From assembly GCA_905220665.1 (NCBI GenBank), contig CAJNAR010000155.1, forward strand, positions 1-64,000: a stretch of DNA of 64,000 bases. The letters run 5' to 3'. A program made the translations under genes and the position numbers. The notes below the pieces were generated by a model that did not search any database, was not told the origin of the DNA, and saw only the letters and a list, made by a program, of their open reading frames with translations. This document shows, in pieces, positions 41,398 to 52,568 of the stretch (its first letter is position 1; every line of letters begins with the position of its first letter). The stretch comes from Albugo candida. Lineage: Eukaryota > Oomycota > Peronosporomycetes > Albuginales > Albuginaceae.

Positions 41398-42994
41398 ATG
41401 CTTCGTTCGACTACCGCATTTGTCGCGTCATTGCGTGAGAAGGAACAACAAGATTATGTGCAAAAGCAGGAAACATTGCACCAGGTGCATGAAGTATTGA
41501 ATGAGATGGTCTATGATGTTGAGATATTTGAATATGAATGCGGAAAGCGTCATTTACAAACAGAGCTGCGCGCAGTACGCACGCATTTAAAACAAGTTCA
41601 AGAGCGCGAAAAGGAATTACAAAAACGATACTTATATTCGGTGAAGAATCTTAATAAAATAAGTCAAGAAGGCAATACTTTGGCAGCGAATGTGCACATA
41701 AAATTACAAGAAATCGTGTTGCAATTACAAGAAAAAGAGCATTTGGAGACATTGTACCAAAAGGCAAAAGAACAATCAAAGGCTGATGCACAAATATCAA
41801 AAGATCTGTCAAAGGCACAATCAATAATACGAGAATTGAGACGAAAACAAAAACTTCAGCAAATGATGATGCCAAGTCCCATCGCAACACGAAACTCGAG
41901 TGAACTACAAAAAGAGATTCATTACAATGAAGGAAATGTTTTACTAATGAGTATTCCCGATCGTCAACTTCTCGATATATTCTCGTATTTGGAAGCTCCA
42001 GATGTCCTGGCGATCGGAATGGTAAATTGTGGATTTCGAGACCGCATTCACTCAATCTTTGGAATGAAACACACATTCAGTTCGAATACAAACTATTCTT
42101 CTGCATCATCCAAACGTGTGCCTTCCACACCTGCACATACAACCATCGCGACATTGGAGAAAGCAAAGGAACGGATGCAAATTCTCGACACTTGATTCTG
42201 TCATTTCACTTACCTCTTTTGATGAAAATGTAGAATTCCAAACTGGATTTAATCATTCGCTCGTTAAAAAAGGATGAAATGAAGCTTTTCCGCGATATGT
42301 CACAGCGAATCAAGACGTTAGAGGTGAGTATTCACGCTCAACCACTTACATCTCCGTTAATGTGAAGATAAGTTCCTGTAGAGCAATCTGACCCAAACAA
42401 AGACCGAACGCGAAGACCTATCGGCTCGTCTCAGTAGTGCTGAAGATGTTCGCGATTTTCTGATGGCGAAACTCAAAGAAGCAGAAGAAGTCCTGGCAAC
42501 GACTTTCCAAAAGAATAAAAAGCAAGACGAACAACTGGCAATGGATCGAGAAATCATTGGGTTTTTGGATGCAAAATCGCAGCAATACGAACTCACAATA
42601 AATAATTGTGCGCGAGAAAACGAGCATTACCGAAACGAATTGAAGCGAATCCGAGAGGAGAATGAGGCTCGAATCAAAGTGCGTTTTCTCATTTCGTCTT
42701 CCTCTTTGTTATCAATCGCATTGGCTGCAGGTTACGCAAGATATGGTCGAAGTCCTCGCTGAAGAGAAACATGAAATTGAAGCACAATTACGGGTACGTT
42801 ATGCGGTTCCATTGTGTACCCAAAAGGGTAACTGGTTATCTTTGCTGTAGTCGCAACGCAAGTTACTGGTACGGGAAGTTAAAGTCTTGCGAGCGCAATT
42901 GCGCCATTTACAAAAGGAGAAAGAGCAGCATCACGAGCAATGGAAGCAGCTGAGGGATGTTTTGGTTCGATTGGACGATGCAGAGACATGGTAG
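41398..42994 (+). CDS. F-box / coiled-coil protein, multi-exon
   Basis: Exon 1 from the ATG at 41398 encodes a long coiled coil (about residues 10-160) and an F-box-like segment (about 185-225: SIPDRQLLDIFSYLEAPDVL). Later exons at 42234-42323, 42382-42678, 42731-42793 and 42851-42994 are all phase 0, with introns of 58, 52 and 57 bp, and encode more coiled coil. The link from exon 1 to exon 2 is not certain: exon 1 stays open to a stop at 42195 with no GT near its end. A donor at 42118 (after codon 240) would fit the phase with a 116-bp intron. F-box proteins are adaptors of SCF ubiquitin ligases. If the exons are separate, the first gene is 265 aa. Confidence 0.65.
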
Positions 42995-43081
42995 ATATAG
43001 ACACAAGTATGTACCCCAAATGATAACCCCCTGCGAACGAAAGCTATTATTCGAGTAGCTCCGGTACGCTAAAAAGATCGG

Positions 43082-46000
43082 ATGCGTTATTTATCGTATT
43101 GCTACAGCCGAATATCGACGCGCTTTTGCGCACTCAAACGATACAAATCGTGTCGAAAATCCATTCTTCCACCATTTTTGCTTGTTAGTGTGGGTCTCAC
43201 GCTCAGTAGTTCGCAATTGAGCTGCTTTAGTCGACCGTCAGAGCCAGAAAACATCCCACAAAGAAATGGTCATCGATTTTCCCATTTTCGCATGCAAGCG
43301 CAATACTATAAGCAACTCGTACATGTCACGTGTATTCTCGCTGTGTATTCTTTGAGTCGTGAAAAAGACTCGAGTTCCGATACATTTGCGCGCTCTATTT
43401 TTAATCGACATAACAGCTGGGAGATAACTGTTATAACACTATTGTTGCAATTAATTTTGAAACAAAATGCTGCGAATCACAATTTTCGCCAATTGGACTT
43501 TTGGATAACGGAAAAGCTCTTTTCAGTCAATATCTTTGATTTTCTTCTCCACAGCTCCGATAAGCAGCAACGTAAGAAGCGATTCTTTCCCATTGCGTCT
43601 AGAAATTCGTCATTCTCAAAATTTGTAAATGTGCAGTTTCCGACAGAATCGATTTATTTCACCAATTAATTGCAATATTTCATCGGCAATTATCGACTCC
43701 GACACATTTGTTCGGTACTTTTGATATGAAATTTGGAATTTCATTACCGAAATTGGGCGTTTTTCTGAAAGAATGCGATGGAAATGATACGTTAAGGGAA
43801 AAACTTTCTCCTGTGATCGAATTGCTCAATTCCATTTTGGTTCAAGAATTCGACACAGGCGTGACGCGTCCATCGATCACCAGCTGCTTTCGAGTTGATA
43901 GCGATGAGATACATCCTTCTGTTTGGGTTCCAGGTGCTATTCAAGGCTTTTTGACACTTTTGAAGCCCGATAATTGTGAAGCTGTACGACAGGTACACCA
44001 ATATCATATCTCTTTATTTGCATTAATCGACAAGATTTTAGTTTGGAATCGGAGCAATCACTCGGATATTGGCCACATACGAGCAGAACGTGCCGCTACA
44101 AATACAAGCGGATAACGATCTCAAAGACCTTATACAACCTGAAACACTAAAACAGCTTATAAAGACATTTTCCCCAAATGACGATACAACAATTCACATA
44201 CTGTTCACACGAATGCTTCAATATGTGATGCTTTTAGCCTCAGCGTCCAACTCACCGAATTGTGAGAAAATCTATGCTCAATGTATCGATCACATGGAAA
44301 AGCAGAGCAACACTGCAATGGAGCATCAACAACTCAAGGAAACCTCTCTGTTCTGGCGAATCGTAAGCTCAAATCAGCTTGGACGAGATGTATGGACCTC
44401 ATCAAGTGGTACAAAGACACTTTTGCAACTTTCACGTCAGCTTTACATTCCATCAAAAAGAGTTGTGTCTCGTGTGGATAAGGATTTTACATACGACTGC
44501 ATCGCTTCTCGAGCACATTTCTCAAAAGCCATACGAAATATCGTCACGAGCGCTGGTCGATGGGAAGAATTAGCACCGCTATTGGGCTCCAATCCCAAAG
44601 CCACAGCGTCACCGTTCTCACTTCTTTATTCGCATTTAAACACTCCAATGACCGACATTTTCAAAAATACGTCGGATGTTGCAGATCTTCCCGTATTCGG
44701 CGCTGGTGACGTCGATGCAACCACGGAATTCGGATGGATGGATGTGCTGACGTCATGGACGATGAGCTCTCAGCCAACGGCTCGAAATGCCATTAAAAGC
44801 CTTCACCATCTCTTATGGCTTGCTATCTGTGACTCTAACGGATTCTCACGCATGCAGGTCAACCAGCTGTTACAAGCATGGATGCTTCGAATGTTACAAA
44901 GCATTCGTGAGCTTCAAAATGGCCAAGAAGTCTTAGCGATTACACAAGTCGAAGAAGCCGCAGCCATCTCACACGAAGTGACTCCGGGGAGCGAGAAAGT
45001 TGATTACGATCCAATTATTCTCACACACGGGCTCAACGCGTTGGCAGTGTTTGCGGAACAACATCACGCCGAGCTGATTGCCAGAGGCGTTGTGCCTCTC
45101 ACGTCTCTTATTGCGGCCGTATCAGCGCATGAGTCAGAGCATATGCGTTACTTCCGAGTTGGCAGTTGTGCTCGCGTTATTGCTAATTTGGTTGCTTCCA
45201 CGTGCGCCACATTACAGTCGCAAAACGTTTTGGACAGTAACGTGCCGCATATTCAGCACGAACTCGAACGATTTAAAAGCGGCAAAGCCTTTTTGGAACG
45301 TCTGATTCATTGGAATTGTTCGAAAAATGCAATGGAACGATCGAATTTCTACCGTGCGATTGTGAATATGGAGGCGATGGACGATATCCTTCAGAATCAA
45401 TGCACCTCAAAACCCGTCTATCATGACTGCCTGAATCCGATTCCGCCCTTGGAATCGACTTTGTTGCCGCATAGAAAAAAGCTCGACATCATTTTGATTC
45501 ATGGGCTTCGTGGTCATCCGTTTGAAACGTGGAGAACTGATACAGCGACATCAGCGAGTGCGAATAGAAATTCCCTTTGGCCCGAAGAGTTTCTATTGCC
45601 TGATTTAGCAGCTCACAACATCCAAGCGCGTGTGCTTACACTCGGATACGAAGCTGGAATGGTCAGTTGGTCGAGTCCTTGGCCGTCATTATCACTTCCA
45701 GAGCGAGCCAAACTCATGCTAGACGCACTACAATCCGCTAAAGTCGATCTCATGAGCGCAGAGCTCGAAGCATCGACACCGATAGTTTTCATCACGCATT
45801 CTCTTGGCGGTCTGCTTGTCAAAGAGATGCTCTTACAGGCAGCGTGTCAGAGTCCGCATTCAGCCAAGAACGTTGCCGGTGTAATCTTCTTCGCAGTTCC
45901 TCACTTTGGCTCGGATTTGGTCAAAGGCGTTCATACACAAGCGATACGATCACTTCTCCGAACGCATCCAGCGCTTGTCGATTTGTTTGAGAAGAAGGGA

Positions 46001-46348
46001 AGACTCGAATTTCTCAATGATTCCTTCCGATCGCTTTATATCAACTGCTTGAGTTTTGGGGAATCAAAGCCGTCCTCTGTGGGATTTGGAATCTCGGCGA
46101 TGATCGTCAAGCCCAAGTACGCCAACCCGCTCACCGGAGCCTTTTACATCGTCCCTGGAGCCGATCATATGTCTATCTGTAAGGCGACATCGCCACAAGA
46201 TCCCGTCTATCGCCGCGTCGTGGAGTACATTGTGCAGCGAGGGAATGCACAAAACGATGTTCAAGAGGCAGAGCGCGTGGAAGAGAATCACAACACAGTC
46301 ACATTACAAACTCATGAAACAGCGGCAGAATTAGAAACTCGCTCGTAG
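43082..46348 (+). CDS. SERAC1-like alpha/beta-hydrolase (1050 aa)
   Basis: Exons 43082-43571, 43637-43992 and 44042-46348 join in frame over 65- and 49-bp GT-AG introns. The N terminus is Arg/Ser/Tyr-rich (RYLSYCYSRISTRF...), suggesting a mitochondrial or ER-mitochondrial target, with a hydrophobic segment (PPFLLVSVGLTL). The middle is helical. From about residue 760 the hydrolase fold begins (DIILIHGLRGHPFETWR), with the nucleophile elbow THSLGG (Ser near 869) and a late ADHMSICK histidine. Animal SERAC1 takes part in phosphatidylglycerol remodelling and cholesterol trafficking at ER-mitochondria contacts; the same role here is inferred. It starts 87 bp after the F-box gene stop. Confidence 0.83.
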
Positions 46349-46607
46349 TACGATTCCTTGAGGGAGCACGCGGATCGTTTGTCTGAATTCGCATTCACAA
46401 ACGTATATAGCTTACATCGATCGTTTCGGAAGCACGCAACACAGCCATCGGATAATCCTTCATACGATTTCTGTCTCGATGACAGGACACTTAGCGGTGT
46501 CTGGACGCTTGTGGCATTGAGATTCCATTCATGACGCCCGATACAACTCCAAGTGCGCTACGACGACCGAACGAGTTTGACTTCAGATAACGATCGATAC
46601 TCCGTCT
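46349..46607. other. Intergenic
   Basis: About 260 bp between the SERAC1-like gene and the broken CBEL paralogue; nothing recognised. Confidence 0.4.
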
Positions 46608-47041
46608 TCATTTTGATTGACAAATGTGTACGGTGCATTGAGGCGTCTCGGAGCACTTTTGGCAGCATTCATGGATAGATTCCGCGTACGACTTGAAGGT
46701 CATTCCCGTGATAATCAACGTCGACTTTTTGCGTGGAGCACATTTTGGGACGCTGTAAGCATTGGAATGCCACGGCTGGCAGTAGGAAGTCCCTTCTTGA
46801 CAACACGTCTGCTTTGAGTGATCCCCGCATTTGGCTCCCGTTGGAATGGAACATTGCGGCGTATCCACCAGTCCCGACACGGCACCTTTCCTCTCACGCA
46901 ATGAAGCGATCGCATGCTTTCGATCCACGGATAGTACCTTGTATTCCAAGGCTGGCAATAGCCATAATCACAGCAATTCAAGTCCGAAAGCCTGAAGCTG
47001 TCCCCACACTTTTGACTGACATCGAATGTGATGTTGGCCAT
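46608..47041 (-). pseudogene. Broken CBM/PAN (CBEL-like) paralogue
   Basis: Minus-strand remnants of the intact gene at 47431-48564. There is one CBM-like module (ELNCC-type CysCys followed by YGYCQPWNTRYY), then, in another frame, GAVSGLVDTPQCSIPTGAKC, a second CysCys...SYCQPW module, and part of a PAN domain (ECCQKCSETPQC). The first PAN domain is deleted, frames change at least once, and no signal peptide precedes the first module. It lies head to head with the intact gene, 389 bp apart. Confidence 0.85.
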
Positions 47042-47430
47042 TCTTATGGAAGCAGAAGAGAGTTTGTGTTGTGAGGAATAAAGCTCTCTTCATCCGAATT
47101 TGATGTTGGCAACGTATTCGACTCTATTCGATGGAGTGACGTGGGTCTCCATTGTCTTAAAGAATTCGTTCGACAAAGAGCTCAGGATACCGAATGAAAC
47201 CGCGAGCCTTTCGAGCTGTCTCATACACATCAGTTACGTGCATTTGTGGCTCGAGCGCCTGCCGTTTGCCAATATCGAGTCAGTGATATAAATGTGAGGT
47301 CAACGACTCCGTTTTTATGAAATGACCGAAATATCCCAAAAATTACGATCGAAACTGTGTCCATTGCGTTTATCGATCAAATGCGAGTCGTATTCCCAAT
47401 TTGTCTTTTGAGAGCGCACGATACAAAAAT

Positions 47431-48564
47431 ATGAGACGAATTTTCAGTCTCTGCGCACTATTTATACATTTGGTGTCGGGGAACTCGTGTCAAAACACTT
47501 TGTACGGTCATTGTGGCAATAGCTCACAGGCCCGAGAGCTGAATTGCTGTACGACGGGCTACTGCCAGCCGTGGAATGCTCAGTACTATCAATGCATCCA
47601 CAAACCGCCTGAATGCTCACTCCAGTACACAGACATGGACTTTGTGGGGAATGATATGATGACTGTGCGGGGTATCCAGCCAGGCGAATGCTGCGCCCAA
47701 TGTGCCACCACAGAGGCCTGTGTGGCGTACACCTTTATCAATGACAATTCTGACGGTCAAGCAGCCTGCTATTTAAAGTCGGGAATCTCACCCGGCACCG
47801 AGAAGCGTGGTGCTATTTCCGGCCTCGTGGACGCACCAACATGCTCGATAGTGACGGGTTCGAGCTGTGGAAATGCTCAGCGATACACATGTTGCAAGGA
47901 TTCCGCGTCTTATTGTCAGCCTTGGGATGCTGGATACTATCAGTGTCTCCAGCGGCCGGCACAATGTCACAGCCAAGAAGTCAACATCGACTTTTACGGG
48001 AACGATTTAACGACTTTGTATGGAATTTATCCATGGGAATGTTGCCAAAAATGCTTTGAAATGCGTCAGTGTGCAGTGTATACTTTTTTGAATGAGAACA
48101 GCGATGGAAAATCAGCGTGTTACCTCAAATCATCGGATGCTGGAAGACGAGCGCAAATAGGAGCGGTTTCGGCCGCTGTCAATCGACGGAATACGACTTG
48201 TGAGAATGCAGTGTACGATCCATGCGGCAACGAGAAAGTTGGAGCTGGTTGTTGTCCCTTATCCGAATCGTACTGCCAGCCGTGGAACAAGGAGTACTAT
48301 CAGTGTATTCCACGACCCAATGTTGAAATGTGCCCCAAAGTCGAGACGGGAGTCGAGCTTCTTGGCGAGAATGTGGGCACGCGATATTCCTTATCGCCGA
48401 GTGGCTGCTGTGATGTTTGTTTGGAGCAAAAAAACTGCACAGCGTATACGTTTGTGAATGAGAATCCGGACGGACGATCCGTGTGTCATCTCAAAGCTTC
48501 CGATAAAGAAAAGCGGAGTCGTAGTGGCGCTGTGTCTGGAACCGCTCACAGACGACAAAAGTGA
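47431..48564 (+). CDS. Secreted CBEL-like lectin: three CBM1-like + three PAN/Apple modules (377 aa)
   Basis: The ATG at 47431 is chosen over the upstream TTG because it opens on a signal peptide (MRRIFSLCALFIHLVSG). Three repeats follow. Each is a ~36-residue Cys-rich module (20-55, 138-172, 257-292) with a CysCys....YCQPWN..YYQC core like the CBM1 cellulose-binding module, then a PAN/Apple domain (62-133, 179-250, 301-371) with ECCQ.C......C.AYTF.N.N.DG...C.LK. Phytophthora CBEL has this CBM1-PAN design and binds cellulose in oomycete and plant walls. I infer a wall-attached or secreted lectin. High internal similarity implies growth by module duplication. Single exon. Confidence 0.88.
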   Translation: MRRIFSLCALFIHLVSGNSCQNTLYGHCGNSSQARELNCCTTGYCQPWNAQYYQCIHKPPECSLQYTDMDFVGNDMMTVRGIQPGECCAQCATTEACVAYTFINDNSDGQAACYLKSGISPGTEKRGAISGLVDAPTCSIVTGSSCGNAQRYTCCKDSASYCQPWDAGYYQCLQRPAQCHSQEVNIDFYGNDLTTLYGIYPWECCQKCFEMRQCAVYTFLNENSDGKSACYLKSSDAGRRAQIGAVSAAVNRRNTTCENAVYDPCGNEKVGAGCCPLSESYCQPWNKEYYQCIPRPNVEMCPKVETGVELLGENVGTRYSLSPSGCCDVCLEQKNCTAYTFVNENPDGRSVCHLKASDKEKRSRSGAVSGTAHRRQK

Positions 48565-48834
48565 GAGCGGAGGCGTGAGAGTATGTCGTTTTTGTAATTT
48601 TGTTGCGATTTGAATGTATGACCAAAGGATTGCGTTCTATTCTGACGGTATCGCGTCATCTATCCGCATGTTCTTTAGCCCATTCCGAAGAGGAGAAAGT
48701 GAGAATGACAAGCAAACTCGCTCCATACTCAGCAGCGCATTTCTTGTTCCATCGTACGAGTGCGTGTAACAATGAGATGAAATGAGGCAGACTGAAGAAA
48801 CGGTATATTTGAATCGAGTTAATACTTCCGCCGC
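48565..48834. other. Intergenic (CBEL-like / eL43, convergent)
   Basis: 270 bp between two convergent genes; a 61-codon frame here has no supporting feature. Confidence 0.4.
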
Positions 48835-49243
48835 TTAGTCCGTTGACTCATCGTGTGTTCGACGGATCCGCGCCAAAGTGGATCGAACCGTTGCAGCCGA
48901 TGGTGTGCTGAGCATTTCACATGTTGTAAGCAATTTGCAGATTGTTTGACTGAATGAGACTTACTTGAGGACGTACGCTCCTCCTGCCATTGTCTTGTGA
49001 CACGCTTTGCAATTCCAAATTCCAGTGACTGTACGTTTTACGCTATCTTTGCCGCAAAATGGACAGTTGTATTTGGAATGTTGTGAGATTTCGATCTTCT
49101 TTACAACTTTACGAAGCGATGAACCGTAACGTGTACCGTATTTACCGCAAATTCCGACTTTCTTAGTACGTCTTCCCTATTGTTGCACACATACAATCAG
49201 CTCAATGTGCGTTAGCGATGCAAACGGAAGGAAGAGATACCAT
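48835..49243 (-). CDS. RPL37A: 60S ribosomal protein eL43 (L37a), 95 aa
   Basis: Three exons: 49241-49243 (the ATG alone), 48965-49176 and 48835-48907, with introns of 64 and 57 bp. The product reads [20 protein letters not shown], then a C-x2-C-x14-C-x2-C zinc ribbon (CPFC ... CKAC), then an Ala/Arg-rich end, matching eL43 length and sequence closely. It is a structural component of the large ribosomal subunit. An intron placed right after the start codon is a known feature of ribosomal protein genes. Confidence 0.95.
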
Positions 49244-49619
49244 TTTGCTCACTAAAACTCAATTCGAATGAATGGCTGTCGAAAGTACCAAACGAGAATT
49301 CTTATCCAATCAGATTTGACGTCGGATTCGACCAATCAAAAGTAACAAGGGCTTTATTACAGCATACACTGTGTACGTTTATGATATTAAAGAATGCTTT
49401 TATAGTCTAAGGTCCCATATATAGCCTGATGAAACTTAATATACTTGCCGTGGCATCTCTACCAATTCGTCGATTACAAGGCATCGATGCTTTGCCTTTC
49501 GATGTTGGGTCACAATTCGGGTCACAAATACTCCGAAAAGGCGATTGACTGTTGTTAACTAAATAAAAAACGTCGCGTTTGCATTGGACACTGTCTCACG
49601 TGCACTGGGACGCGATCGC
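49244..49619. other. Intergenic between divergent eL43 and START-like gene
   Basis: 376 bp holding both upstream regions; no specific element identified. Confidence 0.4.
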
Positions 49620-51155
49620 ATGAGCACTGAGAAGCGGAATAACGGTGCAAAAATTCCGGCAAAAAGTGAATTAAAGCAAACGGATGGAGAATACACTCAG
49701 ATGCAATATGCACTGTACGGACGCAAAGTATTACAATCGTTTCGTGAAGCCAAAGGGTCTGAATGGCGTCTTGTTCTTGCAAATCAACCCTTTGTGCGAG
49801 TTTATGATCATTGCGATGCGCATAGTTCGACTTTTGCAGTTCGAGTGCAATGCTGCGTCCAAACTCCACTGCATACTGTGTATGAATTGATGGCAAGGTA
49901 CAGTAAGAGCGTACGACTATGGGAAACGATTGTTCCGGCGACATTTTGCGCCCATTGGCAGCGACATAATGAAGCAAATAATACATCTCTTCAGGTACCA
50001 AAAGTCGAAAAGGGGAAGGTGACGTGTCACATTGATGGTAAAGAAGACGTTGAATTGGTACGAGAAAATGTGATTGTTTTACGGTCCACAACTCTCCACG
50101 CACCACCGCACCGTGGTACTGGAAAGGTATCGACGTACTGTCACCATCTTGGTACGGACCAAATTGCATCTGCAAGTGTACTTTTGTATACAAATGAAAG
50201 TATTGTCACAACGTTGAATAAGGAACGTTCACAGGATCAACCGAAACGCGTACCATGTGTGTACCATTTGATGCGTTCCATCTCATCACGTACCAGTGCG
50301 CAATCTTCAATAATTGCAAAAACAACCAGTAATGTCTACGAAATTACGTATATGGTCAAGGAGACGTCGAAGGCAAATGTGCTCCGATTGGAATTGACAC
50401 TTTCTACCCAAAACCCAACTCTCCCATCGACCCAACGGGCTGCATGGATGCAACAGATGTACCAGGATGCCATTGCATTGAGCTGCATCCAGCCTTTCCT
50501 CAACATATTACATAAAATCGATAATGTGCCCTTCAGTCCTCATGCACCCAGGTGCTCCCAAGACGCCACTGAGTCAACTGATTCAAATCAGCGTACAAAC
50601 TCCATGGAGAAGAAACAGGTCACATTTTTATCAACTCAGACTACCGACACTCAAAGCCTATCGTCCCGAGAAATCTCTTCCGTCTGCCAGTCCGAAGCTT
50701 CCATGTTTTTGGCTCGGAGTAAAGGGTCCAACTTGAATGCGTCCTCTCAACCAATTGAGTGCCAGGAATGCAAATGTTCAAGCTCAACACATTCAAATGG
50801 AAGCTGCCAAACAGAAGATTGTGCTTGTAGAGACACCGATCAAGGCAAACAGCTGTTTCAAGTGCAAGATGATATTTCCTGTAGCACATCCACCACGTCG
50901 AGAACTTTAGACGAGACGCCCAATTTGGAAGACAAGATGAGCGCTTGTTCGGTGCATGGCGACAACCAGTCAGAGAACAGTCTCAACCGAGCTCACGACT
51001 CGGACGATTCGGAAAGTGCACTTTGGGCTCGAGCAGCTATTTTACATTTGGAAAGCGGACGTCTCTCACAAGAAGACATGCAAAGTATACGTGAAAGTAC
51101 TCGTCAAAAACCACGTGTTGTCTTATATCAAGTCGAGAAAACAAATACAGAGTGA
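49620..51155 (+). CDS. START-like domain protein with disordered tail (511 aa)
   Basis: The frame is open from a TTG at 49584, but the first ATG is at 49620. Residues about 45-320 look like the lipid-binding START-type domains abundant in oomycetes (WRLVLANQPFVRVYDH, then a predicted alpha/beta region with ...TPLHTVYELMARYSKSVRLWE). The resemblance is in pattern, not in a diagnostic motif. The C-terminal 190 residues are Ser/Thr/Asp-rich and disordered, ending in a short helix (AILHLESGRLSQEDMQSIRE). No signal peptide or membrane segment, so probably cytoplasmic. Confidence 0.55.
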   Translation: MSTEKRNNGAKIPAKSELKQTDGEYTQMQYALYGRKVLQSFREAKGSEWRLVLANQPFVRVYDHCDAHSSTFAVRVQCCVQTPLHTVYELMARYSKSVRLWETIVPATFCAHWQRHNEANNTSLQVPKVEKGKVTCHIDGKEDVELVRENVIVLRSTTLHAPPHRGTGKVSTYCHHLGTDQIASASVLLYTNESIVTTLNKERSQDQPKRVPCVYHLMRSISSRTSAQSSIIAKTTSNVYEITYMVKETSKANVLRLELTLSTQNPTLPSTQRAAWMQQMYQDAIALSCIQPFLNILHKIDNVPFSPHAPRCSQDATESTDSNQRTNSMEKKQVTFLSTQTTDTQSLSSREISSVCQSEASMFLARSKGSNLNASSQPIECQECKCSSSTHSNGSCQTEDCACRDTDQGKQLFQVQDDISCSTSTTSRTLDETPNLEDKMSACSVHGDNQSENSLNRAHDSDDSESALWARAAILHLESGRLSQEDMQSIRESTRQKPRVVLYQVEKTNTE

Positions 51156-51537
51156 ATGATTGTCAGCAATCCAAGAGAGTGTTCGAGTCGAGTCTACTTG
51201 ATCCGATGCGTGCTTCACGTAGCAAAGTCTGCGCCCACGACGGAGAAAGAGAAAGTTAAGCACAATCGCTACGTATCAGCGTGCACCAAGAAAAATCGCA
51301 ATTGTGCTTGAAATATTGCGATTCGATCTCATTGACCATCACACAATGCTCATACTTCATTCTCGACACAAAGCACAATTGGAAATAGTGTATGAATTTG
51401 CGTGTTGAATAGATTTCTGCGTGGGACTCCACTAATTATTTGCTCGACCCACGCGATATAAATGAATTCGCCAGTTACGAATGATGCAAAGGCGGTTATA
51501 AATACTGACAGATCGACCGCCGTGTCAATCAATCGCC
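51156..51537. promoter_or_regulatory. Upstream region of the 51538 gene with TATA-like box
   Basis: A TTATAAATA sequence at about 51496 lies ~40 bp before the ATG at 51538. Oomycete promoters often lack TATA boxes, so this may or may not be used. The rest of the 380-bp gap shows nothing. Confidence 0.3.
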
Positions 51538-52521
51538 ATGGAATGGACATTGACCACAGATAGAGACAAATCACTACATGCAGACATGGTACAGATTACC
51601 GGAAACGGCGATGGAGGTGTCATGGAACCGTACGAACAACAAAAATCGACCTTTGCTTCTCGCGAGGTATCTATCACATCCGTAAAAACACCCAAAAAGA
51701 AGTGCGAACGGAGAAGAAGCAAACGATCCGATTGTACCGTCTCCATAAAAGCCGCGAAATCCACAAATGTGCACCTATCAGAGCGCCAAATAACATCCGA
51801 AATGCAGATGCAATGGCTGCAAAATTCTCCTCGATTTCGACCGACACAGCATCGCTGTAAAGGATCGAGCGACTCTGTGCAAAGTAGACCTCCTTCTCGG
51901 CAAAAACATGCATTCCCAGTTCATCTCGATGAAGCTTGGTCGAGTACGCAAGAGATTTACACAGAATATGGAGATGAATTCGAGCGTCCACCCTCCCGAG
52001 GGGTAGAAGGACTTTGGAGTAGTTTGGATGCACCACTTCCATCCGATCGCAAATGTCATACATCTCAATCGAAAAGTGAAAGAAATCTCACTACCACTTG
52101 TTCAAATTTGTGCATCGATGATGAGGTCTGCAATTTGGGTAACGAGCTCGAGTCAACTTTTGCCAACAACTGTGAGCAGTCAAATCGAATAAAAGCGCAA
52201 AAACGAGCGATCCGCACGGCGAAAGATACCGACAGATGGACACAAGCATCAACAAGGATTCCAAATGACTTGGATCGTTGTTATAAAAAGAACTTTGATG
52301 AGACTTTTCCGACTGAATGGGCCGTAACGAGGAACACTTTCGTCTCCAATCCGATTCCGAATAATAACAATACTCAAGGATTTCGATCTGATTTCGAACG
52401 CACACGAAATCCAAACAACAGAGTCACAAAACAGCCGAACTGCAAGCCGAAGAACTATGCGTCTCGAAAGCTTAAAACCTCTCTGAGTGATGATTTCTTG
52501 AGTTTGTTTGCGCCCAGTTGA
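51538..52521 (+). CDS. Unknown basic, disordered protein (327 aa)
   Basis: Single open frame from a good ATG, ending 47 bp before the stop of the convergent homoserine acetyltransferase gene. It is rich in Ser, Arg, Lys, Asn and Gln. It has a KKKCERRRSKR-like basic cluster near residue 45 that could serve as a nuclear signal, and no signal peptide, membrane segment or known domain. A PPSR motif recurs (about residues 122 and 151). Confidence 0.6.
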   Translation: MEWTLTTDRDKSLHADMVQITGNGDGGVMEPYEQQKSTFASREVSITSVKTPKKKCERRRSKRSDCTVSIKAAKSTNVHLSERQITSEMQMQWLQNSPRFRPTQHRCKGSSDSVQSRPPSRQKHAFPVHLDEAWSSTQEIYTEYGDEFERPPSRGVEGLWSSLDAPLPSDRKCHTSQSKSERNLTTTCSNLCIDDEVCNLGNELESTFANNCEQSNRIKAQKRAIRTAKDTDRWTQASTRIPNDLDRCYKKNFDETFPTEWAVTRNTFVSNPIPNNNNTQGFRSDFERTRNPNNRVTKQPNCKPKNYASRKLKTSLSDDFLSLFAPS

Positions 52522-52568
52522 TGAGTCTACACGAATAGTCTCATGACAGAAGGACATGGTGCATTGAA

